Positions 1-9,683 of a stretch of DNA of 64,000 nucleotides are shown here, in pieces. The stretch's first letter is position 1. Each line of letters opens with the position of its first letter. The notes under the pieces are model-generated. The model was not told the DNA's origin. It did no database searches and worked only from the letters and a program-made list of their open reading frames with translations. This DNA is from Crassaminicella indica (lineage in GTDB: Bacteria; Bacillota; Clostridia; Peptostreptococcales; Thermotaleaceae), in NCBI RefSeq assembly GCF_019203185.1, contig NZ_CP078093.1:1957058-2021057 (forward strand). The letters run 5' to 3'. The translations under genes and the position numbers were made by a program.

Positions 1-129
1 ATGAAAGGATTGATCTATAGTAAGCCAAGTATTATTATATACATTTAAAAGTTTGTTGCTAAAGAATGTACATAAAACTCCTAATAACAACTTAAGTATA
101 TAATTTATTATATTAAATTTTCTCTTCAT
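1..129 (-). CDS. Hypothetical protein, N-terminal fragment
   Basis: The reading frame opens with ATG at 129 (minus strand) behind an AGGGGGA ribosome site and stays open for 43 codons to the window edge, so only the N terminus is visible. It begins with a basic stretch (MKRKF) followed by a hydrophobic segment at about residues 8-23, suggesting a signal anchor or one membrane helix. The remaining residues match nothing I recognise. It is divergent from the gene at 259, and the 129 bases between them must hold both promoters. Function unknown. Confidence 0.5.
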   Translation of the reverse strand, partial: MKRKFNIINYILKLLLGVLCTFFSNKLLNVYNNTWLTIDQSFH

Positions 130-258
130 GAAAATTCCCCCTAAAAATGAATTATGCAAATTCTATAAAAAAATGCAAAAAATAATATTAAATGGAAACA
201 ATATAGAATATAAGTATATATAAGAGAAACTTATGGGTTATGAAAAGGTGGGGGTTTT

Positions 259-603
259 ATGAATCACAATATAAAAATTGATGAAGGAAGATATAAATAT
301 GGGTACGTAAAGGGAAGAGTAGATGGCTTTGAGTGGTATGCATTAGTTCACAAGGAACAGAGTGAAAATGGCATTAATCCTGTAAATCTTCAAAATGGAC
401 AGGGTAGAGTTACACGGCTATGTGTATATAAAGATGTGGTAGAACATGGAGGAAATCCTTATGCACCTACATGCAGCATAAAAAGGTTTATATATGCAAA
501 TTATAAAAGAGAGTGGGATGTATTAAATAGCAGTTACATAGGGATGGTAAAAGAATTGGTTAGCTATTTAGAAAAAAGATATTCTTTAAGAATTGTAAAA
601 TAA
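259..603 (+). CDS. Small conserved-looking hypothetical protein
   Basis: A 114-residue soluble protein with no signal peptide or membrane segment. The start is ATG at 259 with a purine-rich site (AGGTGGGGG) about 4-5 bases upstream. The sequence is compositionally normal, with aromatic-rich motifs such as DGFEWYALVHKEQSENGI and RVTRLCVYKD, which looks like a genuine folded domain rather than a random frame. I do not recognise the family and no function is assigned. It stands alone, upstream of the valS T-box promoter. Confidence 0.7.
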   Translation: MNHNIKIDEGRYKYGYVKGRVDGFEWYALVHKEQSENGINPVNLQNGQGRVTRLCVYKDVVEHGGNPYAPTCSIKRFIYANYKREWDVLNSSYIGMVKELVSYLEKRYSLRIVK

Positions 604-616
604 TTAGCTTTATATA

Positions 617-646
617 TTGACTTTTATTGTAGAAAAAATATATAAT
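617..646 (+). promoter_or_regulatory. Probable sigma-A promoter for the valS T-box transcript
   Basis: TTGACT at 617-622 and TATAAT at 641-646, spacer 18 bp. It sits directly upstream of the T-box leader. Confidence 0.65.
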
Positions 647-649
647 AAT

Positions 650-897
650 GAAAAAATGATTGTAAAAAACATTGAAGAAGAGGAGTAAATAATCAACCCC
701 CTCTAGAGAGAGAAATCCATAGGCTGGAAGATTTCTTAGGGGAGTGTTATTGAAGGTAGCTTCTGAGTTGCTGAATTGAAATAGAGTAGGTTCAGCCGGG
801 AAATCCCGTTATAGAAAGATAAGTGCCAGTAAAACTGGAATTAAGGTGGTACCGCGAAATTTCCCTTTCGTCCTTATATAGGATGAAAGGGTTTTTT
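650..897 (+). ncRNA. T-box leader, valine specifier
   Basis: A tRNA-sensing transcription attenuator. Visible parts are the Stem I AGTA/GAA loop-E halves, a specifier codon read as GTA (Val) at 756-758 followed by a purine and the CTTC stem strand, the canonical T-box AAGGTGGTACCGCG at 843-856, and the terminator (CCCTTTCGTCC / GGATGAAAGGG at 863-891 with a T-run to 897). Valine specificity agrees with valS downstream. Uncharged tRNA-Val is expected to stabilise the antiterminator and turn on the 64-residue gene and valS. Confidence 0.93.
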
Positions 898-914
898 ATT
901 TTGGGAGTGAGAGC

Positions 915-1109
915 ATGTTTTTTATAGGTATAATTCTTTTGATGCTTGGGGCAATGTTTGTTTATAGGACAAATGATTGTATAAAGCTTTTTAAAGTGAA
1001 AAATCTTATTCGCCTAAAAGTGATAGGATTAATAGTTTCAATTATAGGCGTTTTGATGATTCTATATGGAGATTTTCCAAAAGGTTTAGAATTTATCAGA
1101 ATATTTTAA
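915..1109 (+). CDS. Small membrane protein between the T-box and valS
   Basis: A 64-residue protein with two hydrophobic helices, at about residues 2-17 and 34-51, joined by a short basic loop. ATG at 915 follows a GGGAGTGAG site, 18 bases after the T-box terminator. Its stop is 14 bases before valS, so it should be co-transcribed with valS and induced by valine starvation. The family is not recognised. The alternative is a non-functional leader ORF, but two clean membrane helices and a ribosome site argue for a real product. Confidence 0.65.
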   Translation: MFFIGIILLMLGAMFVYRTNDCIKLFKVKNLIRLKVIGLIVSIIGVLMILYGDFPKGLEFIRIF

Positions 1110-1123
1110 GAAAGAGGAGTGTT

Positions 1124-3787
1124 ATGATGACGATTAAAAATTTGGATAAAACATATAATCCACAAGAATTTGAAAAAAGAATCTATGATACTTGGATGGA
1201 AAAAGGTTATTTTAAGGCAGAAGTGAATCCTGAAAAGGATTCATATACAATAGTATTACCACCACCTAATATTACTGGACAGCTTCATATGGGACATGCT
1301 CTTGACCATACACTACAAGATATCTTGATTAGATGGAAAAGAATGCAGGGCTATGAGGCTTTATGGCTTCCAGGAACAGATCATGCTAGTATTGCAACGG
1401 AGGTAAAGGTAGTAGAAAAAATATTAAAAGAAGAAGGAAAAACAAAAGAAGAGCTTGGAAGAGATGAGTTTTTAAAAAGAGCATGGGAATGGAAGGAAGA
1501 ATATGGTGGAAGAATTGTAGAACAAATGCAAAAGCTAGGAAATTCATGTGATTGGTCAAAAGAAAGATTTACAATGGATGAAGGCTGTAACAAGGCTGTA
1601 AAAGAAGTTTTTGTAAGATTGTATGAAAAGGGATATATATATAGAGGAAACCGTCTGATCAATTGGTGTCCAGATTGTAAAACTTCACTTTCTGATGCAG
1701 AAGTTGAACATGAAGAGCAGGCAGGACATTTCTGGCATATAAAATATCCAGTAAAGGATAGTGATGAATTTTTAGAAATTGCTACTACAAGACCAGAAAC
1801 TATGTTAGGAGATACAGCGGTAGCAGTACATCCAGAAGATGAAAGATATACTCATCTAATTGGAAAAACTTTAATATTGCCAATTGTAGAAAGAGAAATT
1901 CCTATTATTGCAGATGAATATGTAGATAAAGAATTTGGTACAGGAGCAGTAAAAATTACACCTGCTCATGATCCAAATGACTTTGAAGTAGGACTAAGAC
2001 ATAATTTAGAGCAAATTACTGTTATGACAGATGAAGCGAAAATGAATGAGCATGCAGGTAAATATGCTGGCATGGATCGATATGAGTGCAGAAAAGCTTT
2101 GGTAAAAGATTTAGAAGAGGCAGGATTTTTAGTAAAAGTTAAAGAGCATACACATAATGTAGGAACTTGTTATAGATGTCATACAGTTGTTGAACCAAGA
2201 CTTAGTGATCAGTGGTTTGTAAAGATGGAAGAGCTTGCAAAGCCAGCTATTGAAGCTGTAAAAGCAGGCAAAACAAAATTTGTACCAGAACGCTTTAATA
2301 AAATTTATTATCATTGGTTAGAAAATATCAGGGATTGGTGTATTTCAAGACAATTATGGTGGGGACATAGAATACCTGCTTACTATTGTCAAGACTGTGG
2401 AGCATTGATGGTAGATAGAGATATGCCAATCAGCTGTAGCAAGTGTAGCAGTACTAACTTAAAACAAGATGAAGATGTATTAGATACTTGGTTTAGCTCA
2501 GCATTATGGCCATTTTCAACTCTTGGTTGGCCAGATAATACAGAAGAATTAAAGTATTTTTATCCTACAGATGTATTGGTAACAGGATATGATATTATAT
2601 TCTTCTGGGTTGTAAGAATGATGTTTTCAGGTCTTGAGCAAATGGGAGAGGTTCCTTTTAAATATGTATTTGTACATGGATTAGTACGTGATTCGCAGGG
2701 AAGAAAAATGAGTAAGTCTTTAGGAAATGGAATCGATCCATTAGAAATTATCAGTCAATATGGGGCAGATGCTTTAAGAATGACTTTAGCTACAGGAAAT
2801 AGTCCTGGAAATGATATGCGTTTTTATATGGAAAGGGTAGAAGCAAATAGAAATTTTGCAAACAAATTATGGAATGCAACACGTTTCGTGCTTATGAATT
2901 TAGATAAAGAAGGCTTTGATAAAGAAAAATGTATGAAAAGCTTCACTCTTGCTGATAAATGGATTGTATCTAGAATGAATAGAGTTGCTAAAGAGGTTAC
3001 TGACAACTTGGAAAAATTCGAACTAGGAATGGCTGTGCAAAAAATTTATGACTTTATTTGGAATGAATACTGCGATTGGTATATTGAATTGGTAAAGCCA
3101 AGACTTTATGGAGATGATGAAGATAGCAAAGAAACAGCATTATATGTATTAACAATGGTACTTGAAAATATATTGAAATTATTACATCCATTTATGCCAT
3201 TTATTACAGAGGAAATATGGCAGCATCTTTCTACTACAAAGGAAGAGAGTGTTATGATTAGCCAGTGGCCTAAATATGATGATGCTTATGTTTTTGAAAA
3301 AGAAGAAAAAGATATGGAGCTTATTATGGATGCTATCAGAAGTATCAGAAATATTCGTGCTGAAATGAATGTAGCAGCGTCTAAAAAGGCAAAGGTGATT
3401 GTTGTTGCATCAGAAGATGCTTATAAAGCAATAGATACAGGAAAAAGTTACTTTATGACTTTAGCTAGTGCTTCAGAAGTAGTACTGCAAAGTGAGAAAA
3501 AGGATATTCCAGAGGATGCTATGTCAGCAGTAGTAGCAGGAGCTGAGATATTCCTTCCGTTAGATGAATTGGTTGATTTTGAGAAAGAAATGGAAAGACT
3601 ACAAAAAGAGAAAGAAAAGCTTGAAAAAGAACTAAAAAGAGTAAATGGAAAGCTTTCAAATCAAGGATTTTTAGCAAAAGCACCAGCGAATGTTGTAGAA
3701 GAAGAGAGACAAAAGCAAGAAAAATATCAAAGCATGATGGATAAAGTATTAGAAAGAATTGATACTATGAAAAATAAAATGAAGTAA
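1124..3787 (+). CDS. valS: Valyl-tRNA synthetase
   Basis: Class I aminoacyl-tRNA synthetase charging tRNA-Val in the cytoplasm. At 887 residues it is full length for bacterial ValRS. The HIGH motif is HMGH at residues 55-58, after PPPNITG. The editing (CP1) domain fills about 190-350. The KMSKS motif is intact at 528-532, followed by the anticodon-binding domain. The C-terminal 65 residues form the Lys/Glu-rich coiled-coil tRNA-binding arm. ATG at 1124 (or 1127) follows AAGAGGAG. Transcription is governed by the valine T-box upstream, through the intervening 64-residue gene. Confidence 0.98.
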   Translation: MMTIKNLDKTYNPQEFEKRIYDTWMEKGYFKAEVNPEKDSYTIVLPPPNITGQLHMGHALDHTLQDILIRWKRMQGYEALWLPGTDHASIATEVKVVEKILKEEGKTKEELGRDEFLKRAWEWKEEYGGRIVEQMQKLGNSCDWSKERFTMDEGCNKAVKEVFVRLYEKGYIYRGNRLINWCPDCKTSLSDAEVEHEEQAGHFWHIKYPVKDSDEFLEIATTRPETMLGDTAVAVHPEDERYTHLIGKTLILPIVEREIPIIADEYVDKEFGTGAVKITPAHDPNDFEVGLRHNLEQITVMTDEAKMNEHAGKYAGMDRYECRKALVKDLEEAGFLVKVKEHTHNVGTCYRCHTVVEPRLSDQWFVKMEELAKPAIEAVKAGKTKFVPERFNKIYYHWLENIRDWCISRQLWWGHRIPAYYCQDCGALMVDRDMPISCSKCSSTNLKQDEDVLDTWFSSALWPFSTLGWPDNTEELKYFYPTDVLVTGYDIIFFWVVRMMFSGLEQMGEVPFKYVFVHGLVRDSQGRKMSKSLGNGIDPLEIISQYGADALRMTLATGNSPGNDMRFYMERVEANRNFANKLWNATRFVLMNLDKEGFDKEKCMKSFTLADKWIVSRMNRVAKEVTDNLEKFELGMAVQKIYDFIWNEYCDWYIELVKPRLYGDDEDSKETALYVLTMVLENILKLLHPFMPFITEEIWQHLSTTKEESVMISQWPKYDDAYVFEKEEKDMELIMDAIRSIRNIRAEMNVAASKKAKVIVVASEDAYKAIDTGKSYFMTLASASEVVLQSEKKDIPEDAMSAVVAGAEIFLPLDELVDFEKEMERLQKEKEKLEKELKRVNGKLSNQGFLAKAPANVVEEERQKQEKYQSMMDKVLERIDTMKNKMK

Positions 3788-3792
3788 TAATA

Positions 3793-3813
3793 AGCCGGGT
3801 ATTATACCCGGCT
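3793..3813 (+). repeat. Strong hairpin after valS, no T-run
   Basis: AGCCGGGTA and TACCCGGCT form a 9-bp GC-rich stem with a 3-base loop, six bases after the valS stop. No U-tract follows, so it may block 3' exonucleases or mark an mRNA boundary rather than terminate. folC begins 46 bases later. Confidence 0.6.
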
Positions 3814-3859
3814 GTTGTATATAAAAGTTGAAAAAAATGAAAGGAATGGAGGAGAAACT

Positions 3860-5152
3860 ATGAACTATGAAGAGGCTTTAGATTATATTCATGATACTTA
3901 TAAGTTTGGTAGTAAATTAGGGCTTGAAAATATTACGTATCTATTAGATTTAATGGAAAATCCTCATGAAAGTTTGAAAATCATTCATGTAGCAGGGACA
4001 AATGGAAAAGGGTCAACATCTAATTTCATAGCTTCTGTTCTTATGGAGCAGGGGTATAAGGTAGGTCTTTATACTTCTCCATATCTAGAAGAATTCACAG
4101 AAAGAATAAGGATAAATGGAGAGAATATTCCTAAAGATTATTTGGCAAAAATCACAGAATATGTAAAGGGAAAAGTCCTTGAAATGATTGATGCAGGAAT
4201 GAATCATCCTACTGAGTTTGAAATCGTTACAGCGATTGGGTTTGAATATTTTAAAAGAAGTAAAGTCGATTTTGTTGTTTTAGAAGTTGGAATGGGAGGA
4301 AGATTTGATGCTACAAATGTCATTAAAAATCCTTATGCTTCTGTTATTACCCCAATAGATATAGATCATATAGATTATTTAGGAGACACTTTAGAGAAAA
4401 TTGCTTATGAAAAAGCTGGGATTATAAAAGAAAATAATTATGTAGCTGTTTACCCTCAAAAAATGGAAGCTATGAAGGTCATAGAAGAGATTTGTAATAA
4501 AAATAATACGAAGCTATTCAAAGCACCAGTTGAAACTATTGAAATATTAGAGCAGTCAAATAAAGGACAAAGCTTTTGTGTGGATTATGGAAATGAAAAA
4601 TTAAAGCTATCTATATCTATGATTGGAGATCATCAAATAGAGAATGCGACCGTAGCATTAACTGCTTTATATATTTTAGAAAAAGAACATCATATAAAAA
4701 TAGAAAAAAAAGCTTTATGTAATGGTTTTAAAAAAGCGATTTGGCCGGGAAGACTAGAGATTATGAGAAGAGAGCCTATAGTGCTTATAGATGGAGCACA
4801 TAATATTCAAGGAATGAAGGCTTTATCAAGGGTGTTGAAAAAACTGTTTAAAGGCAAAAATATTATATTGGGGTTAGGTATTTTAGCGGATAAGGATAGT
4901 AAGATGATTGAAGAAATTGTTCCTCTTGCAAAAAAATTAGTCATAACAAAGCCTAATAGTCTTAGAGCTATGTCTGTAGAAGCTCTAAAAGAAAAAACAG
5001 ATTCTTTTCATAAACCCACTATAATTAAAGAAAAAATTTCAGATGCAGTAAAGACAGCCCTTTCTTTGGCAAGTGCAGAAGATATAGTGGTATTTGCTGG
5101 ATCTTTGTATATGATTGGAGAAGTAAGAAGTATATTAAGGAATAAAGAGTAA
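3860..5152 (+). CDS. folC: Bifunctional folylpolyglutamate/dihydrofolate synthase
   Basis: Adds glutamate to dihydropteroate or to folates, making polyglutamylated cofactors. It is a Mur-ligase-fold enzyme. The P-loop AGTNGKGST is near residue 35, the HIDYLGDTLEKIAYEKAGIIK block carries the conserved His and the carbamylated-Lys region, and the C-terminal domain has the usual LIDGAHN motif. The chosen ATG at 3860 follows a GGAGGAGA site. The frame extends upstream to 3815 but has no ribosome site there. Length is 430 residues, normal for FolC. It lies between valS and a sigma-54 activator. Confidence 0.95.
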   Translation: MNYEEALDYIHDTYKFGSKLGLENITYLLDLMENPHESLKIIHVAGTNGKGSTSNFIASVLMEQGYKVGLYTSPYLEEFTERIRINGENIPKDYLAKITEYVKGKVLEMIDAGMNHPTEFEIVTAIGFEYFKRSKVDFVVLEVGMGGRFDATNVIKNPYASVITPIDIDHIDYLGDTLEKIAYEKAGIIKENNYVAVYPQKMEAMKVIEEICNKNNTKLFKAPVETIEILEQSNKGQSFCVDYGNEKLKLSISMIGDHQIENATVALTALYILEKEHHIKIEKKALCNGFKKAIWPGRLEIMRREPIVLIDGAHNIQGMKALSRVLKKLFKGKNIILGLGILADKDSKMIEEIVPLAKKLVITKPNSLRAMSVEALKEKTDSFHKPTIIKEKISDAVKTALSLASAEDIVVFAGSLYMIGEVRSILRNKE

Positions 5153-5170
5153 TTTTAAAGGATGATCTGA

Positions 5171-7027
5171 ATGTTTAAAAATAAAGATTATATTAAGCAA
5201 TTTACGGATATGATGTCAGAGGGGTTTATTTTTATAGATGATGAAGGAAAAATTCAAATATATAACGAAAAAGCAAAAGAAATATTTAGAATAAGCTGTC
5301 ATGAAGATATTGGACACGATGGAGGAAGGCTTAATCTAGGAGATATTGTTATTATTGGAGATAATTGCTTAGGAAAAGATGATGGGGGTCTTACACCAAA
5401 GGATTTAACTTATATAGGTATTTATGATGATAAAATTAATATAAAAGATGCATTTGTAGGGATTGGTGTTTATAAAAATAAAGATTGTAAACCTATATAT
5501 TTTCATAAAAAATTAGATGAGAAAAAAGATGATCTTATTTTGGACACAGTTTTTCAAAACATAAAAATAAATGTACATATAAATTTTATTAAAAAATATA
5601 TTGCCATTATAGTAGAAAATAAAAGGTTTCAGCTACCTTATATGAATGCTATAGGTCATATGGTAGTAATTGATAAAGCTACAAAAAAAGTAAAATTTTA
5701 TCAAACAAGAGGATATACTGCTCGAGGGGAGAGCATTGCTAATTTATTATTAGGAAAATCTTTTAGAGCGAAGGGAAAAAACGTAGAACAATTAGATGTA
5801 CTAGGAAAGAATATATTTGATATTCATGAAGGTGGAGATACTATAAAAGAATTTTATCAAGTAGCAAGAGGATCAGATATAAGCTATAAGGATAAATTTA
5901 CAGAAATCAATGGATTTTTAACTCTGTGTACATTGCTGCCTGTAACTATAGAAGGAAAAAGAGTAGGAGCAGCTTTAAAGGTTGAAGATATATCTATGCT
6001 TAAAAAGATTATCAAAGAAAGAGATGAAGCGTTGCTACATGTAGAAGAGATGGAAAAAAAGCTAAAGGAAGAACAGGATACAAAGGATTTGTTTTCATCG
6101 ATATTAGGAGAAAGTAAAGAAATGAAAGCTGTGAAAAAATTAGCATATAAAGCATCTAAAACAGATTCAACCGTATTGCTTTTAGGGGAAAGTGGGACAG
6201 GAAAAAGCTTGCTTGCACATGCTATTCATAAAGCAAGTAATTATAAAGACCAACCTTTTATCCATGTAAATTGTGGTGCTATTCCAGAGCAGCTTTTAGA
6301 GAGTGAGTTATTTGGATATGAAAAAGGAGCTTTTACAGGAGCGAGAAGAGAAGGAAAAGCAGGACTTTTCGAAGTAGCTGATAAAGGTACTATATTTTTA
6401 GATGAAATAGGAGAAATGAATTTATCTGTACAAGTAAAATTATTGAAGGTTTTACAAAATAAGACTTTTTTTAGAGTTGGAGGGACAAAAGAAAAATCTG
6501 TAAATGTAAGAATTATTGCAGCTACTAATAAAAATTTAGAAGAAGAAATGAGAATTGGAAAATTTCGTGAAGATCTATATTATAGAATTAATGTTTTTCC
6601 TATATGGATGCCACCATTAAGGGAAAGAAGAGAAGATATATACCCATTTGTACAGCAAATCCTTCCTAAAATATGTAAAAAGCTAGGCTGTGAAAATAAA
6701 AGTGTTTCAGGGGAAGCGTTTTATATGCTTTTAGAGTATGATTGGCCAGGAAATGTTAGAGAGCTTGAAAATGTTTTAGAACGAGCAGTAAATCTATCAG
6801 AGGGGAATATTATAAAATCTATTCATTTACCTATCAGCAAAAAGTATGGTAAAAAAGAAGAAGTAAAGCCTTTAAAAGAAGCTATATATGATGTTGAAAA
6901 AAAGTGTATAGAAAATGCATTAAGATTATATAATGGCAATAAAATAAAAGCAATGAAGGCTTTGAAGATAGGGAAGACATCATTTTATGAAAAATTGAAA
7001 AAATATAATATTCAGTATAAAAAGTAA
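5171..7027 (+). CDS. Sigma-54-dependent transcriptional activator with N-terminal PAS domain
   Basis: A 618-residue enhancer-binding protein. An N-terminal PAS-like sensor ([20 protein letters not shown]) and a second sensory segment are joined by a coiled coil (about 280-310) to an AAA+ domain with Walker A GESGTGKS at 339-346, the sigma-54-contacting GAFTGA loop at 386-391 and Walker B FLDEIGEM. It ends in a Fis-type helix-turn-helix. It hydrolyses ATP to open sigma-54 holoenzyme at -24/-12 promoters. No such promoter is visible beside it, so its targets are elsewhere; lysA at 26.4 kb is one candidate. The signal is unknown. Confidence 0.92.
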   Translation: MFKNKDYIKQFTDMMSEGFIFIDDEGKIQIYNEKAKEIFRISCHEDIGHDGGRLNLGDIVIIGDNCLGKDDGGLTPKDLTYIGIYDDKINIKDAFVGIGVYKNKDCKPIYFHKKLDEKKDDLILDTVFQNIKINVHINFIKKYIAIIVENKRFQLPYMNAIGHMVVIDKATKKVKFYQTRGYTARGESIANLLLGKSFRAKGKNVEQLDVLGKNIFDIHEGGDTIKEFYQVARGSDISYKDKFTEINGFLTLCTLLPVTIEGKRVGAALKVEDISMLKKIIKERDEALLHVEEMEKKLKEEQDTKDLFSSILGESKEMKAVKKLAYKASKTDSTVLLLGESGTGKSLLAHAIHKASNYKDQPFIHVNCGAIPEQLLESELFGYEKGAFTGARREGKAGLFEVADKGTIFLDEIGEMNLSVQVKLLKVLQNKTFFRVGGTKEKSVNVRIIAATNKNLEEEMRIGKFREDLYYRINVFPIWMPPLRERREDIYPFVQQILPKICKKLGCENKSVSGEAFYMLLEYDWPGNVRELENVLERAVNLSEGNIIKSIHLPISKKYGKKEEVKPLKEAIYDVEKKCIENALRLYNGNKIKAMKALKIGKTSFYEKLKKYNIQYKK

Positions 7028-7037
7028 AACATAAAAT

Positions 7038-7076
7038 CCTCCTAAGTGAATATAATAAAATATACTAATTAGGAGG
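7038..7076 (+). repeat. Inverted repeat covering the ribosome site of the next gene
   Basis: CCTCCTAA (7038-7045) is the exact complement of TTAGGAGG (7069-7076). Flanking AAAAT/ATTTT extends the stem past one bulge. The right arm contains the Shine-Dalgarno of the gene at 7084. It could act as a terminator for the activator gene, or hide the ribosome site. Confidence 0.6.
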
Positions 7077-7083
7077 CATTTTT

Positions 7084-7290
7084 ATGAAGGTACTCATGTT
7101 TAGGCTTTTTAAAAGACTTACTGATGAACAATTAATAAAAAAAATTCATGAAGCCTTTAGGGAATTGAGATTTGAAGATAAATACTATAAAGAAAAATTA
7201 ATCTATTGCGATGAGCTCATAAGAGAAGCAAAAATAAGAAATTTGTGTTGTTCTAAAGAAATATTTTACCGAGAAGTATTATATAAATAA
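7084..7290 (+). CDS. Small hypothetical protein
   Basis: A 68-residue charged, helix-rich protein with no signal sequence or membrane helix. ATG at 7084 has an ideal AGGAGG seven bases upstream, which supports translation. Motifs such as LTDEQLIKKIHEAFRELRF suggest a helical bundle, and two Cys occur together near residues 55-57 (LCCSKE). I do not recognise the family. It is an isolated single gene closed by a bidirectional terminator. Confidence 0.65.
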   Translation: MKVLMFRLFKRLTDEQLIKKIHEAFRELRFEDKYYKEKLIYCDELIREAKIRNLCCSKEIFYREVLYK

Positions 7291-7316
7291 AATCGCCCAA
7301 GTGAGGCGATTTTATT
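7289..7316. terminator. Bidirectional terminator
   Basis: AAAATCGCC (7289-7297) pairs with GGCGATTTT (7305-7313). It serves the + gene ending at 7290 and the - gene ending at 7316. Confidence 0.8.
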
Positions 7317-7570
7317 TATGCAATTTCTTCTTTTTTTAATGCCATTAAAGCTTTAGATAACTGATCAGGACAAGAAGTAGATTTATTTCCACATTTAATT
7401 CCACTTAATCTTGATATGGCTTCATCTACAGACATTCCTTTAAGTAGTATGCTTAAGCCTAGTGTATTACCAGGACATCCACCGTGGAATTTTACCTCTT
7501 TGATCGTATTATTTTCTACAGAAAAAGATATTGCTTTTGCACAAACACCTGTTGTCTTATAAGTATACAT
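7316..7570 (-). CDS. TSCPD-domain protein (TIGR03905-like)
   Basis: An 84-residue soluble protein that matches the stand-alone TSCPD family related to the C-terminal domain of vitamin-B12-dependent ribonucleotide reductases. Visible marks are GVCAKAISF, the HGGCPGNTLGL block and a TSCPDQL motif near the C terminus, giving conserved cysteines typical of a zinc or metal site. The start is set at ATG 7570, seven bases from AGGAGG (7578-7583). An in-frame TTG at 7576 is too close to that site. Its biochemical role is not established for the family. Single gene. Confidence 0.85.
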   Translation of the reverse strand: MYTYKTTGVCAKAISFSVENNTIKEVKFHGGCPGNTLGLSILLKGMSVDEAISRLSGIKCGNKSTSCPDQLSKALMALKKEEIA

Positions 7571-7720
7571 ATTCAATCCTCCTAATAAAAATATAATCTA
7601 TAAACGATATTAATATATAAAAGAAAAAAGGTCAATAGAAACAATTCACAACAAATCAATAGCTGCATAAAATGATATAAAGGGAATAGAAAATATTTGA
7701 CTGATCTTAGGGGTGAAGGG

Positions 7721-8662
7721 ATGGGAAATAACTTTGAGAACATGATTTTTGTAGCTAATATGGGAGAAGATACGATTTCTGTTGTGGATATTACCAATAC
7801 GATAGAATTGTATAAAATAGGATTGAATGAGGAGTATTTTCATAAAGTGAGGAAACCAACCCTTGGGCCGCATCATATGATAATTGATTACAATAAAAAA
7901 TATCTTTATATTACAAATTCGCATAATGGAAGTATTAGTATTGTTGATTTAATTAAAAATAAGGTTATTGATAATATTTATGTAGGAAGCTGTCCAAGTC
8001 ATATGGTGTTGAGTAAAAAAAATAAAAGCATATATGTTTCTAATACAGACTCAAATTCTATTTCTGTGCTGAGTATGGAAAAAAAAGAATTATTAGCACA
8101 AATACCTGTTGGAAGGATGCCTCATGATATTCAACTTAGTAAAGATCATAAAAAGCTTTATGTTGCAAATGTAGATTCAAATACTTTAACAATCATTGAT
8201 ACTATTACCAATGATATCGAAAAGTCTATACATGTTCATGGAAATCCTTACCATATTGCATTGAATAAAGATGGAAGTTTGATATTTATTGTAAACACTA
8301 GTTTTTCAAGTAGACAAGGAGGAAGTATTACTATATTAGACAGTAAAGATTTAAAAGTGATTGAACGAATAAGAATAGGGAAAATGCCTATAGAAGCAGT
8401 AATAGGAAAAGATGAAAAAATTTTATATATTACTGATGCGGAGTTAAATGCTGTAAATGTTTTAAATATCAGGGAAAAAAGGTTAATGGACAGAGTATAT
8501 GTAGGGAGAATGCCGGGAAGCATTAAAAAAGATCATAAAGGTCAATATTTATTTGTAGGAAATATGCAAGACAATAGTTTAACTGTGATTGATGCTAAAG
8601 CGTTAAAAATTTTAAAAACTATTCCAGTAGGAATAGAACCTAGTGGAATTTTATGTATATAA
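7721..8662 (+). CDS. YncE-like beta-propeller protein
   Basis: A 313-residue protein built of about seven repeats of 40-45 residues carrying the YVTN/SNTD-type pattern (YITNSHNGSISIVDL, YVSNTDSNSISVLS, YVANVDSNTLTIIDT, FVGNMQDNSLTVID). These repeats form a beta-propeller of the cytochrome D1/YncE class. There is no clear signal peptide, so it may be cytoplasmic. ATG at 7721 follows AGGGGTG by five bases; an upstream in-frame TTG (7697) lacks a good site. No catalytic residues are evident and its role is unknown, possibly a scaffold. Confidence 0.82.
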   Translation: MGNNFENMIFVANMGEDTISVVDITNTIELYKIGLNEEYFHKVRKPTLGPHHMIIDYNKKYLYITNSHNGSISIVDLIKNKVIDNIYVGSCPSHMVLSKKNKSIYVSNTDSNSISVLSMEKKELLAQIPVGRMPHDIQLSKDHKKLYVANVDSNTLTIIDTITNDIEKSIHVHGNPYHIALNKDGSLIFIVNTSFSSRQGGSITILDSKDLKVIERIRIGKMPIEAVIGKDEKILYITDAELNAVNVLNIREKRLMDRVYVGRMPGSIKKDHKGQYLFVGNMQDNSLTVIDAKALKILKTIPVGIEPSGILCI

Positions 8663-8695
8663 CCCCCTTTTATTTGAAAGCTTATAAAGGGGGTT
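8661..8695. terminator. Bidirectional terminator
   Basis: AACCCCCTTT pairs with AAAGGGGGTT. It is shared by the + propeller gene and the - DUF4364 gene, whose stop codon it overlaps. Confidence 0.8.
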
Positions 8696-9224
8696 ATGAT
8701 TCTATTAAAAGATTGATAATTTGCCCGTAAATATTTTGAGCTTCTTTTTTCCATTTATCACAGATTTGTTTTGCGTGTTTATTAGATACTACGTTTAATT
8801 TTAAGTCGATTAAAGTAATATGATTTTCAATTACTTTCAAATCGACAATATAGTCATTTTCTTTTTGCTTTTTATAGCTTGCTGTAACTTGTCTTTCTTT
8901 TAGCAATATTTTTTTCTTTTCTTCAATAGATTCTTCTAATGTATCAATTAATTCGTTTGATAATCTGTTTTCAAAATATTGAAGTGTACGTTGTCCTTTT
9001 TCTGTTATTACATAGAAAAAGCTACTGTTACTTTTACTATATTCGAGCATTCCAGTATCAGTTAGTTCTCCAAGAAATTGTTGCAATAAAAAATAATTCA
9101 TATAGTCCTTTTCCATAACAAATTGAGTAATTTGTGTATTTGTAAGAGGCATTGAAAATTTATCAAATATGTACAACAATATAAGCTTATGCTCAGCTAA
9201 TCGTTGTGTATTATTGTCAAACAT
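8694..9224 (-). CDS. DUF4364 family winged-helix protein
   Basis: A 176-residue protein whose N-terminal 85 residues read as a PadR/MarR-like winged helix (LTNTQITQFVMEKDYMNYFLLQQFLGELTDTGML, then a beta-wing YVITEKGQRTL), followed by a helical, Lys/Glu-rich segment and a mixed C-terminal domain. This is the layout of DUF4364, found widely in Clostridia. ATG at 9224 has AGGTGAGA upstream. It probably acts as a DNA-binding regulator, but no operator or target is visible, and the name is a family match only. Confidence 0.8.
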   Translation of the reverse strand: MFDNNTQRLAEHKLILLYIFDKFSMPLTNTQITQFVMEKDYMNYFLLQQFLGELTDTGMLEYSKSNSSFFYVITEKGQRTLQYFENRLSNELIDTLEESIEEKKKILLKERQVTASYKKQKENDYIVDLKVIENHITLIDLKLNVVSNKHAKQICDKWKKEAQNIYGQIINLLIES

Positions 9225-9332
9225 GATCTCACCTGCTTGCAGAGTTTTCTATATTGATTATAGCATATTATCAGTAAAAAGGAAAAAAATAAAAGGAGAA
9301 ATGACTTAATCATTTCTCCTTTTATTTTACAT

Positions 9333-9536
9333 TTATTTACCAGCCATACTTTTTTCAGCAGCTTCAACTAATCGTTTAGTCATATATCCTCCAACATAAC
9401 CATTTTGTCTAGAAGTTAAGTTTCCTTTATCAATACTTTCATAATTTGCAAGTCCAAGTTCATTAGCGATTTCAGCTTTCATTTGATTTAAAGCCATTCT
9501 AGCTTCAGGAACAACTGTTTTATTATTTTTTGCCAT
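9333..9536 (-). CDS. Alpha/beta-type small acid-soluble spore protein
   Basis: A 67-residue SASP that coats spore DNA and protects it from UV and heat. It is degraded at germination by the GPR protease. The GPR recognition region (KAEIANE, residues 20-26) and the two conserved blocks (ELGLANYESIDKGNLTSRQNGYVGG and MTKRLVEAAE) are intact. ATG at 9536 follows AGGAGGG. Expression would be forespore-specific (sigma G) by family knowledge; I could not locate a confident promoter. A 12-bp leader hairpin lies just upstream. Confidence 0.97.
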   Translation of the reverse strand: MAKNNKTVVPEARMALNQMKAEIANELGLANYESIDKGNLTSRQNGYVGGYMTKRLVEAAEKSMAGK

Positions 9537-9559
9537 CGTTTTTCCCTCCTAGTTAAGTT

Positions 9560-9587
9560 TAATACAACATCGTTTGATGTTGTATTA
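9560..9587 (-). repeat. Perfect palindrome in the SASP leader
   Basis: TAATACAACATC and GATGTTGTATTA form a 12-bp stem around GTTT, about 24 bases upstream of the SASP start. It is likely a 5' mRNA stability hairpin or a regulator site. Confidence 0.6.
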
Positions 9588-9683
9588 TTAATTTAACCAA
9601 ATTAAAAAAGAAATATGTTAGTATTTTTTGTAATGTAGTATAATTATTGGGGAAAATGAAAAAAATAATTAAATTTATAATTT

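Noticed and set aside
3815-3859. Fifteen extra N-terminal codons on folC
   Set aside because: They include the ribosome site GGAGGAGA of the ATG at 3860, and FolC proteins start near MNYEEAL.
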